DNA from: Pelotomaculum sp. UBA3103
GTDB lineage: Bacteria; Bacillota; Desulfotomaculia; Desulfotomaculales; Pelotomaculaceae
Direction: 5' to 3'
NCBI GenBank assembly: GCA_002365855.1
Contig: DFAP01000071.1
Location: forward strand, 1-64,000
DNA: 64,000 nucleotides
Both the position numbers and the translations under genes were made by a program. Of the stretch, positions 45,737 to 55,138 are shown one piece after another. The first letter of the stretch is position 1, and every line of letters begins with the position of its first letter. The notes under the pieces are model-generated. The model ran no database searches. It had not been told where the DNA came from and worked only from the letters and a program-made list of their open reading frames with translations.

Positions 45737-46819
45737 CTACTCATAATCCTGCTCAAAAATCTCACCATATTCTTCAGGATATATTTCCCTCATCTGCGAT
45801 TCGCTCTTTATATCAATTTTCCATCCTGTCAGCTTCGCGGCTAAGCGGGCGTTTTGACCCTCTTTGCCGATTGCCAGCGACAGCTGGTAGTCGGGTACAA
45901 TAACTCGAGCTACTTTCTCTTCTTCCCAGATTTCTACCGCTACTACTTTGGCGGGACTAAGGGAACTTGCGACAAACTTTGACGGGTCGGGATTCCATTT
46001 GATAATATCTATCTTTTCCCCGTTAAGCTCACTGACTATATGCTGAACCCTCATGCCTTTTGGTCCTACGCAGGCTCCAACCGGGTCGATGTTTTCCTCA
46101 GTGGAATAAACAGCTATTTTTGATCGTGCGCCGGCTTCCCGGGAAATGCCCTTTAATTCTACCACACCATCATGGAGCTCTGGTACTTCGAGTTCTAATA
46201 GCCGTTTCAACAATCCTGGGTGGGTACGCGAAACAAGTATTTGAGGTCCTTTGGTAGTCTTTCTGACCTCAATAATATAAGCCTTGATCCTGTCACCCTG
46301 ACGGTAATCCTCACCAGGCATTTGTTCAGAGTGAGCAAGTATAGCCTCTGTTTTCCCCAATTCGATATATACATTCTTTTGTTCCAGTCGTTGAATTGTT
46401 CCGTTTACGATATCACCCTCGCGGTTGGCATATTCTTCAAATATAATATTTCTCTCTGCTTCTCTAATCCTTTGTACAACAACCTGTTTTGCAGTTTGAG
46501 CCGCTATGCGTCCGAAGTTCCTGGGCGTTACTTCAGTTTCAACAATATCCCCCGGTTCGAAGTTGCGATTTATTTTTTGGGCATCTTCAACAGATATCTC
46601 AATACGCTGGTCCTCTACATTATCCATAACAGTTCTCTGGGTGAAAACCTTAAAATCCCCGGTCTCACGGTCTATATGAACCCTGGCGTTCTGGAGAGAG
46701 CCAAAGTTTCTTTTATAAGCAGAAAGCAGCGCAGCTTCAATAGCTTCCAAGAGCACGTCTACAGTAATGCCTTTTTCCTTCTCCAGATCCTTAAGGGCAT
46801 CCAAGAATTCGGTGTTCAT
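45737..46819 (-). CDS. nusA: Transcription termination/antitermination factor NusA
   Basis: NusA binds RNA polymerase and controls pausing, termination and antitermination. In order: N-terminal polymerase-binding domain (ITVDVLLEAIEAALLSAYKR), S1 domain (IVNGTIQRLEQKNVYIELG), and two KH domains (GPKGMRVQHIVSELNGEKID and AIGKEGQNARLAAKLTGWKI). The 360 residues lack the C-terminal acidic repeats of proteobacteria, as in other Firmicutes. ATG follows GGGGAGG. Confidence 0.98.
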   Translation of the reverse strand: MNTEFLDALKDLEKEKGITVDVLLEAIEAALLSAYKRNFGSLQNARVHIDRETGDFKVFTQRTVMDNVEDQRIEISVEDAQKINRNFEPGDIVETEVTPRNFGRIAAQTAKQVVVQRIREAERNIIFEEYANREGDIVNGTIQRLEQKNVYIELGKTEAILAHSEQMPGEDYRQGDRIKAYIIEVRKTTKGPQILVSRTHPGLLKRLLELEVPELHDGVVELKGISREAGARSKIAVYSTEENIDPVGACVGPKGMRVQHIVSELNGEKIDIIKWNPDPSKFVASSLSPAKVVAVEIWEEEKVARVIVPDYQLSLAIGKEGQNARLAAKLTGWKIDIKSESQMREIYPEEYGEIFEQDYE

Positions 46820-46838
46820 ACTCGTTCCTCCCCGAACA

Positions 46839-47300
46839 TTAGATTTCCACTTTCAAGCGCGCTGACGAAATCTGCTCAAAAGGTAAAGTCAGATCTTTTC
46901 CGTCTTCCTCAATTACTACGTCTTTACCGCGGGTGCCGGTGATGCGTCCGGAAAATTTTTTTTTGCCGCCATACGGCTCGTATGTGTTAATCAAAACAAG
47001 ATTACCTGCGAAACGGTCATAATCTTCAAGTTTTTTTAGAGGTCTCTCAATCCCCGGCGAGGAGACTTCTAAATAATAGGCCTGTGATATTGGATCCTTT
47101 TCGTCCAACAGCTTATCGATATCCATTGAAACCTGGCGGCAGTCTTCAACACCAACACCGCCGTCTTTATCGATGAATATTCGCAGGTACCAAGATCCGC
47201 CTTCTTTTATGTAATTTATATCAACCAATTCTAAACCTGCTTCCTGAGTAACCGGAAGCACAATTTTTTTGACTATTTCCACAATTTTTTGCTTGGCCAA
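46839..47300 (-). CDS. rimP: Ribosome maturation factor RimP
   Basis: RimP helps assemble the 30S subunit. Motifs: GLELVDINYIKEGGSWYLRI, IDKDGGVGVEDCRQVS, and YYLEVSSPGIERPLKK. TTG at 47300 behind GGAGGG gives 153 residues; a frame reaching to 47360 has no site. First gene of the rimP-nusA-infB operon. Confidence 0.96.
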   Translation of the reverse strand: MAKQKIVEIVKKIVLPVTQEAGLELVDINYIKEGGSWYLRIFIDKDGGVGVEDCRQVSMDIDKLLDEKDPISQAYYLEVSSPGIERPLKKLEDYDRFAGNLVLINTYEPYGGKKKFSGRITGTRGKDVVIEEDGKDLTLPFEQISSARLKVEI

Positions 47301-47370
47301 AGGACACCCTCCCAAAAAGGCTTCACTATTATTGTGCGTTAATAATACTTTCGTATCCATTGAAGACGAA

Positions 47371-47391
47371 AGAGTGGGCGTTACCCACTCC
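47371..47391 (-). promoter_or_regulatory. Leader hairpin of the rimP-nusA operon
   Basis: GAGTGGG/CCCACTC with a five-base loop, followed by TTTCGTC on the minus strand, lies about 45 bases after the transcription start. A very similar GAGTGGG hairpin precedes rimP in other Firmicutes as I remember; with NusA in the operon, an attenuator sensing NusA is plausible. Confidence 0.6.
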
Positions 47392-47432
47392 TTAAAAGGT
47401 CAAAAAAATTCTCCCTGCTGCAGACCAAAAAT

Positions 47433-47461
47433 AGTATATCATAGAAGACCATAGTTGACAA
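47433..47461 (-). promoter_or_regulatory. Sigma-A promoter of the rimP-nusA-infB operon
   Basis: TTGTCA (47456-47461) and TATACT (47433-47438) are 17 bases apart on the minus strand, giving a leader of about 130 bases before the rimP TTG. Confidence 0.8.
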
Positions 47462-47541
47462 GGCTTTCAAATAAGCTGTTAACAAAATGTCAAACCCTTG
47501 TTTAGATTTTGTTCTCCATGTACATTTTAATGCTACTCATT

Positions 47542-48669
47542 TTAAATATTTAAACTGAGCCTCTCCCTCTCGATTGCTTCCGCTATAATTAAAACAGCAT
47601 CTCTGGCCGCGTTTGGCCTGCTCCACTTTGCGGCGGCGCATATCATCTGTTCCAGTTTACCCGGTTCACTCAGATGAGCATAAACCACTGAGGACAAATC
47701 TTTTTCTTCGACCATGATCCCTGCCCCTATCGAGGTCATAAACTCTGCGTTTCTTTCTTCCTGGCCAGGTAACGGGTCAATAATAAACAGAGGCAATCTC
47801 ATAGCCATCGCCTCGGCACAAGTAAGCCCGCCAGCTTTCCCCACCATAATATCCGAAGCCGCCATTAACTGTGGTATATTATCCACGAATCCAAATATTT
47901 TAACATTACAAGTCAGTTTCTGTGCTTCCTTAGTTAGCTTTTCTCTAAGAACATTGTTTTCGCCGGTAACCACGATCAGCTGGCAGAAATTCTTATTACT
48001 GCCGAGCGCCCTTAACGCTTCAGCCAAAGGGCCCATCCCAAGGCCGCCCCCCATAATTAAGATGGTGGGTATATCGGGGTCAAGCCCAAGCTGCTTCCGG
48101 ATCATTATTTTATCATAGATACAATTAAATCCCTCGTCTATGGGTATACCGGTTATTCTGACCCGCTCCATCCCTATTCCGAAACCCCTGCACTGAGCAG
48201 CCAGCTCTTCAGAACCAACAAGGTAATAATCAACCTCAGGGAAAACCCAGAAAGAGTGAATTGTAAAGTCGGTTATCGCGGCGAAGGCCAGCCCATGGAA
48301 GGTTCCCTTCTTTTTTAAATCGTTGATAATACCCAGTGGAAAAGGGTGAGTACAAACAATCGCGTCAGGTTTATTTAGATTAATATATTCAATTAATTTT
48401 GGAGCAGCCATGATATTCAGGATCCGGTTAAACTCCAGCTTGCCCCGGCCGGATAATGGCTGTCCGCGCTCAGCCTGACGGTATAAATAACCGTATATCA
48501 CTGGTGTGTTCTTGAGAATTTCCATGTATGTGCCTATAACTACTTTTTCCAGGAATGGGCTCGCATAGTGGAATGTGTCTAAGACAGTTATCTGTGCAGA
48601 CGGGTACATGCTCTCTGCTGCTTTTTTCAAAGCCTCCGCTGTGCGCATATGCCCAGCTCCCACCGTCAC
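47542..48669 (-). CDS. MGDG synthase/UgtP-type glycosyltransferase
   Basis: This is a GT-B glycosyltransferase of family 28, related to UgtP and MurG, that would add sugar to diacylglycerol for glycolipids. Motifs: TVGAGHMRTAEALKKA, THPFPLGIIND, ITDFTIHSFWVFPEVDYYLV, IMGGGLGMGPL and the sugar-nucleotide site MVGKAGGLTCAEAMA. The GTG at 48669 is the first standard start, but it would remove the first beta strand: the in-frame sequence just upstream reads KVLILS, the family N-terminus. No ATG, GTG or TTG exists there. A non-standard start (ATA near 48702 behind GAAGG, or CTG near 48693) is possible. It stands where polC lies in B. subtilis. Confidence 0.88.
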   Translation of the reverse strand: MTVGAGHMRTAEALKKAAESMYPSAQITVLDTFHYASPFLEKVVIGTYMEILKNTPVIYGYLYRQAERGQPLSGRGKLEFNRILNIMAAPKLIEYINLNKPDAIVCTHPFPLGIINDLKKKGTFHGLAFAAITDFTIHSFWVFPEVDYYLVGSEELAAQCRGFGIGMERVRITGIPIDEGFNCIYDKIMIRKQLGLDPDIPTILIMGGGLGMGPLAEALRALGSNKNFCQLIVVTGENNVLREKLTKEAQKLTCNVKIFGFVDNIPQLMAASDIMVGKAGGLTCAEAMAMRLPLFIIDPLPGQEERNAEFMTSIGAGIMVEEKDLSSVVYAHLSEPGKLEQMICAAAKWSRPNAARDAVLIIAEAIERERLSLNI

Positions 48670-48763
48670 TGATAAAATGAGGACTTTATTCAGACTTCCT
48701 ATTTTCGATACCTTCTTCCGAAGAATGCTGTTGTTTTTTTTGATTAATATCTTCTATTTAGTA

Positions 48764-50476
48764 TTAGAGATCCTGTAAAATGCCCAAAATCTGATTTTCC
48801 ATATTCTCCATCGGAACCATCTTGACCTCACCGGTGCTTCGCACCCGAACTTCGGGCTTGTGTTCCGCGACTGCTTTTGCCCCTATCGTGATACGCAGTG
48901 GATAGCCAATTAAGTCAGCGTCTTTGAACTTAACTCCGGCCCGCTCCGGCCTGTCATCAAGCACCGCTTCTATCCCCGCAGCAGCCAGCCTGTTGTAGAC
49001 TTCCCTGGCCAGCTCAACCTGTACCTCGTCTTTGGAGCTTACGGGTATGACTACGGTTTGATAAGGCGCTATCGCCGCCGGCCAGATAATGCCATCCTGG
49101 TCGTGGTTTTGCTCGATGGAAGCGGCCATAGTCCTGGTAACGCCTATTCCATAACAACCCATAATCATGTGCCTGCTTTGCCCGCTCTCGTCCAGGTAGG
49201 TCGCACCCAACACTTTACTGTATTTGTCACCCAGCTTAAAAATCTGTCCGACTTCAATGCCTTTGGCCTCTCTTAATTCAGCGCCACAGCGGGGGCAGGG
49301 CTCACCGGACTTGACCATTCTGATATCTCTAATAATATCCATGGTAAAATCACGCCCGGGATTGATGTTAATAAAATGATACTGCTCCCTGTTTGAACCG
49401 CATACACCATTTACAATGGCAGCCGCTTCGGGGTCTGCAACTATTCTCGTATTTTTTAAGCCGACGGGGCCGGCAAAGCCCGCTGAGACTCCTGTAACAG
49501 TACGAACAGTCTCATTTTCAGCTAACTCTAAACGCAGGCATCCCAATACATTCAGCAGCTTAGTTTCATTAACTTCACGATCACCCCTGACCAGTGCAGC
49601 AACAATTTCTTTTTCAGTCTCGAATAATAGAGTCTTAATTATATTTTGCGGGGGAACGTCAAGATACTGAGATACATCAGTTATGGTTCTCTTGCCAGGA
49701 GTTTCTAACATGACCAGATCTCTTAAATCTTCAGCAGCCTTATCCGCTTTAAAAACCGTGGCAGCCTTTTCCACATTTGAAGCGTAGCCGCATTCATCCC
49801 GGCTGCAAAACAGCACAGTCCCCTCTCCCGATTCGGCTAAAACCATAAACTCATGAGTATCACTACCCCCAATAGCCCCGGAATCTGCCTCAACAACCCG
49901 AAAATTCAGGCCGCAACGCTGAAAAATACTCGTGTAAGCTTTATGCATTTGAGTATAACTTTTATTGAGGCCTTCCTCGTCACGGTCAAAAGAGTACATG
50001 TCTTTCATGATAAACTCTCTCCCGCGCATCAGACCAAATCGAGGCCGTCTCTCATCCCTGTACTTGTTTTGGATCTGGTACAGCAACAGAGGGAGTTGCT
50101 TGTAAGAGCTCACTTCCCCTCTTACCAGCACTGTAATAATTTCTTCGTGTGTAGGACCCAGGGCAAAATCACGGTTATGCCTGTCCTTCAACCTGAAGAG
50201 TTCGGGACCGTAAACATCCCAGCGTCCTGATTCCTGCCACAGCTCCGCAGGTTGCATTATTGGCATTAGAAGTTCCTGACCGCCCTGTCCGTCCATTTCC
50301 TCTCGAATAATACGCTCAATTTTCTTGAGGACACGTATGGCCAGGGGCATAAGGGTGTATAACCCGGACGCCAGCCTTCTGATGTAGCCAGCCCTCAGCA
50401 TCAGCTTATGGCTGACAACCTCGGCCTCAGACGGCGCCTCTCTCAGTGTGGGCGCAAATAATTCTTTCGCTCGCAT
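48764..50476 (-). CDS. proS: Prolyl-tRNA synthetase
   Basis: A class II synthetase of the bacterial type. Motif 1 lies around [20 protein letters not shown], motif 2 around [20 protein letters not shown], and motif 3 near [16 protein letters not shown]. An INS editing domain is inserted in the middle (about residues 230-400). The C-terminus is an anticodon-binding domain. The 570 residues are the full bacterial length. ATG follows GGGAGG. I found no T-box upstream; a TATAAT stands at 50507-50512. Confidence 0.98.
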   Translation of the reverse strand: MRAKELFAPTLREAPSEAEVVSHKLMLRAGYIRRLASGLYTLMPLAIRVLKKIERIIREEMDGQGGQELLMPIMQPAELWQESGRWDVYGPELFRLKDRHNRDFALGPTHEEIITVLVRGEVSSYKQLPLLLYQIQNKYRDERRPRFGLMRGREFIMKDMYSFDRDEEGLNKSYTQMHKAYTSIFQRCGLNFRVVEADSGAIGGSDTHEFMVLAESGEGTVLFCSRDECGYASNVEKAATVFKADKAAEDLRDLVMLETPGKRTITDVSQYLDVPPQNIIKTLLFETEKEIVAALVRGDREVNETKLLNVLGCLRLELAENETVRTVTGVSAGFAGPVGLKNTRIVADPEAAAIVNGVCGSNREQYHFININPGRDFTMDIIRDIRMVKSGEPCPRCGAELREAKGIEVGQIFKLGDKYSKVLGATYLDESGQSRHMIMGCYGIGVTRTMAASIEQNHDQDGIIWPAAIAPYQTVVIPVSSKDEVQVELAREVYNRLAAAGIEAVLDDRPERAGVKFKDADLIGYPLRITIGAKAVAEHKPEVRVRSTGEVKMVPMENMENQILGILQDL

Positions 50477-50506
50477 ATAAATCCTCCCAGTTCGAACCCT
50501 GATCTT

Positions 50507-50512
50507 ATTATA
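50507..50512 (-). promoter_or_regulatory. Candidate -10 element of proS
   Basis: A perfect TATAAT on the minus strand stands about 30 bases before the ATG; the -35 region (TTCTTA at 18 bases) is poor. A hairpin-forming AGGTG-GTA-CACCT lies just upstream. Confidence 0.4.
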
Positions 50513-50584
50513 GTGAACATGTGCCCTTTTTAAGAAGGAGGTGTACCACCTATCTTTAAGTGACCCTAGTATGTTTTCTGTGTT

Positions 50585-51646
50585 CTAAGAATGTCTGCAA
50601 ATATTTTCGATCTCCTTTAACAGCTCTTCAACCAGCATGTCCTCCGGCACCTTCCGTATAATCACACCTTTTCTAAAAATCAGGCCTATTCCCTTACCCC
50701 CGGCAATGCCTACGTCAGCCTCCCTGGCTTCTCCAGGTCCATTTACCGCGCATCCCATAACGGCGACTTTTAGAGGTTTTTCAAGCCCCTTCAGCTTTTC
50801 CTCCACCTCTTCAGCAATTTTAATGAGATTAATTTGCGTACGGCCACAGGTTGGGCAGGAAATAAGATCCACCCCCCTGTGTCTAAGTCCCATTGCTTTT
50901 AGTATGTCATAGCCTGTCCTTACTTCATGGCAGGGATCGCTGGTCAGTGAAACCCGGATCGTATCACCTATTCCTTCATTTAATAGTATACCTATTCCCA
51001 CAGCAGACTTAACAATGCCTGCGCGCAGCGTGCCGGCTTCGGTCACGCCTACATGAAATGGGTAATCGACTTGTTCGGCTACTTTACGGTAAGCATCAAG
51101 CATCAATCTAACATCGGATGCTTTAAGTGACAGCTTTATATCTGTAAAGTCCATCTCTTCAAACATCCTTATATGCCTCATGGCACTTTCCGCCATGGCG
51201 CCAGATGTAACCCCACTGTGTTTTTCAAGGAGTTCTTTTTCCAGCGACCCGGCATTAACTCCTATACGTATGGGTATATTCCTTTCCTTCGCCGCCTTAA
51301 TCACAGTCTCCAATTTGTCCCTGCCGCCAATATTGCCAGGATTGATTCTTAATCCGTCAATACCCGCTTTAATCGCAAGCAATGCCAGGCGGTAATTAAA
51401 ATGAATATCTGCAATCAGAGGAATGCTGATGCCCTTTAATATATCCGGTAGCGCTGACGCCGCCTCGCGGTCCGGCACAGCAACGCGTATGATCTCACAA
51501 CCATCTGCCGCAAGCTGATTTACCTGCTTTATTGTTGCTGCTGCATCTCTAGTATCCGTTTTAGTCATTGACTGGACACTGACCGGAGCGCCACCACCCA
51601 CCTTTACCTTCCCAATAAAGACCGGGCGTGTTTTTCGCCTTTTCAT
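50585..51646 (-). CDS. ispG: 4-hydroxy-3-methylbut-2-enyl-diphosphate synthase
   Basis: IspG is the iron-sulphur enzyme of the penultimate MEP-pathway step. The N-terminal TIM barrel starts [19 protein letters not shown]; the cluster ligands lie in [12 protein letters not shown] and [10 protein letters not shown] near the C-terminus. Length 353, the standard form without insert. It sits between rseP and proS, together with dxr upstream. Confidence 0.97.
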   Translation of the reverse strand: MKRRKTRPVFIGKVKVGGGAPVSVQSMTKTDTRDAAATIKQVNQLAADGCEIIRVAVPDREAASALPDILKGISIPLIADIHFNYRLALLAIKAGIDGLRINPGNIGGRDKLETVIKAAKERNIPIRIGVNAGSLEKELLEKHSGVTSGAMAESAMRHIRMFEEMDFTDIKLSLKASDVRLMLDAYRKVAEQVDYPFHVGVTEAGTLRAGIVKSAVGIGILLNEGIGDTIRVSLTSDPCHEVRTGYDILKAMGLRHRGVDLISCPTCGRTQINLIKIAEEVEEKLKGLEKPLKVAVMGCAVNGPGEAREADVGIAGGKGIGLIFRKGVIIRKVPEDMLVEELLKEIENICRHS

Positions 51647-51769
51647 ATAATAGTCACCTGTATCTGCTTATTAGCTCTAACTTATATCTATCCAGTGCTT
51701 AAAGTTAATCATTAAAATAAAAAAACGATATTAATAATTTAGCGGAGCCCAAACATGAATACCTTATAG

Positions 51770-52804
51770 TCAGAAGAATATATGCAGGATGTCGTTGTAT
51801 GTGATAATGACCATCAGCAGCAGCAGCAGGCCGAAACCAATAAGGTGGATAAAGTTTTCCTTCACCGGGTCAACGGGTCGCCCTCTGAGTTTTTCCAAGA
51901 AAAGAAACAGGATGCGGCTGCCGTCAAGCGCAGGTATTGGAAAAAGGTTGAAAAGACCGAGGTTTATACTAAGAAAAGCGGCAAGTTTTAAAAGAAAAGG
52001 AAGTCCTATTTGAGCGGCTATACCGATTTCAGTTACTACTCTCACCGGTCCACCCAGTTCAGCAGGAGCCTGACCAAAGATCATTTTTGATATAAACAAT
52101 AAGATCATGAAAGTAAAATTTATAGTCCATTCAATACCTAGGGCAATTGACTGTATAATACCTATTTTGACATACTCCTCCTCAGGGTATATACCAATTT
52201 TACCTAAACCATCCTCGCCCCTGATCGTTGTAACATTGAAAAATAGTTCCTGACCATCTCTAAGCACTGTAACGTCTATGGATTGTTCAGGCTTACTGTT
52301 AATTACACTAACCAATTCTTCCCAGTTATCAACCTTTTGTCCGTCTATGGAAACAATTTTATCCCCGGCGGTCAGACCTGCCGTGTGAGCAGGATAACCC
52401 GGGTTGATATCACCAATACCGGTGCCCATTGATGGTACAGGCTGTCCTTGAAAAGCAAATATTACACCAAACAATACCGCAGCAAGCAAAAAATTCATCA
52501 AAGGTCCGGCAAAAATTACAGCAATACGCTGGCCAACAGATTTTTTATTAAACCCGCGCGATTCATCGGCAGCTTCCCCTTCCTCGCTGGGATCCATGCC
52601 CGCCATGCGCACGAATCCACCCAGAGGGAAGGCGCGAAGATTGTATGCTGTCTCACCCCTGGGAAAAGTAATTAATTTGGGGCCAAAACCAAGGCTGAAT
52701 TCATACACTTTTATGCCTATAAATTTTGCTACAGCAAAATGTCCGAGTTCATGGAAAAAAATAAGGAGCCCGAATACAAAAACCGAGGCTACAAAGGTTA
52801 TCAT
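51770..52804 (-). CDS. rseP: Site-2 zinc metalloprotease RseP (RasP)
   Basis: A membrane-embedded protease that cleaves anti-sigma factors and remnant signal peptides. The zinc motif HELGH is at residues 18-22, a PDZ domain lies at about 110-190 (GLTAGDKIVSIDGQKVDNWE), and NLFPIPALDGSRI supplies the third ligand. Four hydrophobic helices; 344 residues. ATG follows GAGGAG, 22 bases after dxr, as in B. subtilis. Confidence 0.97.
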   Translation of the reverse strand: MITFVASVFVFGLLIFFHELGHFAVAKFIGIKVYEFSLGFGPKLITFPRGETAYNLRAFPLGGFVRMAGMDPSEEGEAADESRGFNKKSVGQRIAVIFAGPLMNFLLAAVLFGVIFAFQGQPVPSMGTGIGDINPGYPAHTAGLTAGDKIVSIDGQKVDNWEELVSVINSKPEQSIDVTVLRDGQELFFNVTTIRGEDGLGKIGIYPEEEYVKIGIIQSIALGIEWTINFTFMILLFISKMIFGQAPAELGGPVRVVTEIGIAAQIGLPFLLKLAAFLSINLGLFNLFPIPALDGSRILFLFLEKLRGRPVDPVKENFIHLIGFGLLLLLMVIITYNDILHIFF

Positions 52805-52826
52805 TTAATGCACTCCTCGTAGAATC

Positions 52827-53987
52827 TTACGTGAATTTTTTAATTATACTTTCCCCTAAATCCCTTGCCCAGGAATCAGCTTCCATGATCTGATCCAGTT
52901 CTGGGTTACTATTTGTATTATGCTTATCCATAACTCTTTCCACGACTTGAGGTATAAATATGAACGGAAGCTGGCCTTTTAAGAAATACTCGACAGCCAC
53001 CTCATTAGCCGCGTTGAGTACTGCAGTCATTGTTCCACCAGTCCGCCCGGCCTCATAAGCCAGGTAAAGGGAAGGAAATCTCTTCGTATCCGGCAATTCA
53101 AAAGTGAGTTCTTGTAAAGTACCAAAGTTAAGTCTTGGCACGGAACTGCGGACGCGTTGCGGATAGGTCAGGGCATACTGAATCGGCAGGCGCATATCAG
53201 GCATGCCCAACTGCGCAATAATAGACCCGTCAACAAACTCAACAGCTGAATGAATGATGCTCTGAGGGTGAACAACCACTTCAATTTGTGAATAGTCTAC
53301 CCCAAATAACCATTTTGCTTCAATCACTTCCAGTCCTTTATTCATTAACGTCGCTGAGTCGACCGTAACCTTGGCGCCCATATTCCAGTTGGGATGGCTT
53401 AGAGCCATATCAACAGTCACACACTCTATTTCCGCCTGGTTGAGTCCACGAAAAGGTCCGCCGGAAGCTGTAAGGATAATTTTTTCAATTTCTTTTAAGT
53501 CATGTCCGCTTAAACACTGCCAGATGGCAGAATGCTCACTGTCAACCGGCATGATTTTGGCCTTGTAGTCAGCGGACATTTTCATCACTAGACACCCAGC
53601 GGCAACAAGAGTCTCTTTATTGGCCAGGGCTATTATTTTGCCGGATCGTATGGCCTCAATAGTTGGACAGATGCCCGCCGCACCAGTAACAGCTACAACA
53701 ACAAGATCTGCTTCCGGCAGCCCGGCAAGGCTGTCAAGTCCAGCTCTGCCCCATGTCAGTTCAGCACTCAGATCTTTTCCAAGCACAACCCTTAACCTCT
53801 CCAGATCCTGCTGATCTGTCAAAGAGACCGCCAAGGGCTGAAACTCCCTAATTTGATCCGCAAGCAGGCGCCAGTTTTTCCCCGCAGCCAGGCCCACCAC
53901 CTTGAACTCGCCCGGCAGGGTCCTGACTACTTCCAGTGTTTGCCGGCCGATAGAGCCAGTGCTTCCAAGGATAACGATTTTTTTCAT
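52827..53987 (-). CDS. dxr: 1-deoxy-D-xylulose-5-phosphate reductoisomerase
   Basis: Dxr carries out the first committed MEP-pathway step. NADPH-binding ILGSTGSIGRQTLE at the N-terminus; metal and substrate site IMPVDSEHSAIWQCL, LTASGGPFRGL, and HPNWNMGAKVTVDSATLMNKG. Length 386. With ispG and uppS it makes this region an isoprenoid cluster leading to undecaprenyl phosphate. Confidence 0.98.
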   Translation of the reverse strand: MKKIVILGSTGSIGRQTLEVVRTLPGEFKVVGLAAGKNWRLLADQIREFQPLAVSLTDQQDLERLRVVLGKDLSAELTWGRAGLDSLAGLPEADLVVVAVTGAAGICPTIEAIRSGKIIALANKETLVAAGCLVMKMSADYKAKIMPVDSEHSAIWQCLSGHDLKEIEKIILTASGGPFRGLNQAEIECVTVDMALSHPNWNMGAKVTVDSATLMNKGLEVIEAKWLFGVDYSQIEVVVHPQSIIHSAVEFVDGSIIAQLGMPDMRLPIQYALTYPQRVRSSVPRLNFGTLQELTFELPDTKRFPSLYLAYEAGRTGGTMTAVLNAANEVAVEYFLKGQLPFIFIPQVVERVMDKHNTNSNPELDQIMEADSWARDLGESIIKKFT

Positions 53988-54090
53988 CCATTAACTCCAC
54001 AGAATATTTTATCACATACTACGAAAGTTTGTTGTCTGGCAAGCAATTAATGATTTCAGGAAGCACCCTAATGAGTAATGTGGTTAAAAG

Positions 54091-55128
54091 CTATTGAAAC
54101 CAGCGTCCTGCTTTAATCACAGACTGAATGGCAATCAGAAGAATGGGTCCTATCACAAGTCCGGCCAGACCAAGCGTTTTTAAGCCAGCATACATTGAAA
54201 AGATTGTTGCCAAAGGGTGCAGGCCAAGATTTGCCGATATAATTTTTGGTTCAAGGACTTGTCTCACGACAAGTACCAGCAGATACAAAATGCTTAGTTT
54301 AAACCCGAACCAGGTTGCTCCTGTGGCAAACGTCCAAATTATCCAGGGGATATAAACAGTAGCAGGACCGAGCACCGGAATGATGTCGAAAAAACCAATC
54401 AAAAGTCCCATACTGAGGGCATATTCCGCCCCAATAAGGTAAAGTCCTGTAACGCTCAACACGGTGGAGATCAAGATCAGGATAGCCTGGGCCCTGATAT
54501 AAGCTACGAATGCCGCAGCAACGTCATTTGTTATTGTGATTATTCGCTCACCCCACGGCGCTGGTATTATCCGAACCATAACTTCAGAAATCAGGTGACG
54601 GTCCCGGGCCAGAAAATAAGTTGCAAGCATAACCACTATCATTATCGCATATGTACCGGGCACCAGCGATAAAGCAGTTAGAAGGGAATTCGCAAGATTG
54701 CTGAGTAGACCCTGCAGGTTTGTGGCCAGGTTCGTTATGTTTGGCTCCAGGGATGAGATTACTCCAGGAGGAAGCGTAATATAAAAATCTGTAATCCTAT
54801 CAATAAAGTAACCGTAGTAAACTATTATTTCCGATGTTACGATAGGGAGTGAAGCCGAAAGTTGAATTAACTCGGCAACAAGCTGAAGTACAATAGCTGA
54901 AAAAACAACAGCAACTCCACCAAACAATACAAGTATAACGGACAATGCTGCAAACCCCCGGTTCAATTTTAACCTGAGCTGCAGAAAACGAATAAACGGT
55001 TCCATGAAAATACTTAAAAAAAGGGCAATAATAAATGGAAGAAGAATCGGTAAAACATATTTTAATGACAACATAAGAACTAAAATTGCAACCGCTGTAT
55101 AAATAATCAACAGCAAGGGTCTGGGCAT
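54091..55128 (-). CDS. ytvI: AI-2E/PerM family membrane protein, YtvI-like
   Basis: A 345-residue polytopic protein with at least seven hydrophobic helices: two at the N-terminus (LLLIIYTAVAILVLMLSLKY and following), then VILVLFGGVAVVFSAIVLQL, and a C-terminal group including MGLLIGFFDIIPVLGPATVY, the family signature. The closest group I can name is YtvI, made in sporulation, but the broader AI-2E/PerM transporter family fits as well. Transported substrate unknown. It lies between cdsA and dxr. Confidence 0.85.
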   Translation of the reverse strand: MPRPLLLIIYTAVAILVLMLSLKYVLPILLPFIIALFLSIFMEPFIRFLQLRLKLNRGFAALSVILVLFGGVAVVFSAIVLQLVAELIQLSASLPIVTSEIIVYYGYFIDRITDFYITLPPGVISSLEPNITNLATNLQGLLSNLANSLLTALSLVPGTYAIMIVVMLATYFLARDRHLISEVMVRIIPAPWGERIITITNDVAAAFVAYIRAQAILILISTVLSVTGLYLIGAEYALSMGLLIGFFDIIPVLGPATVYIPWIIWTFATGATWFGFKLSILYLLVLVVRQVLEPKIISANLGLHPLATIFSMYAGLKTLGLAGLVIGPILLIAIQSVIKAGRWFQ

Positions 55129-55138
55129 TTTTGCCTGG

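Noticed and set aside
46220-46942. 240-codon open frame on the plus strand opposite nusA and rimP
   Set aside because: Antisense to well-conserved genes, low-complexity hydrophobic translation, no binding site.
50515-50530. Partial LexA-like GAACATGTGCCC upstream of proS
   Set aside because: Only one half-site is intact; the recA box shows what a real one looks like here.
50525-50570. T-box-like GGTGGTAC segment upstream of proS
   Set aside because: The conserved GGGTGGNACCGCG is not present, there is no specifier stem of sufficient length in the 108-base gap, and no terminator follows. It is only a short AGGTG/CACCT hairpin.
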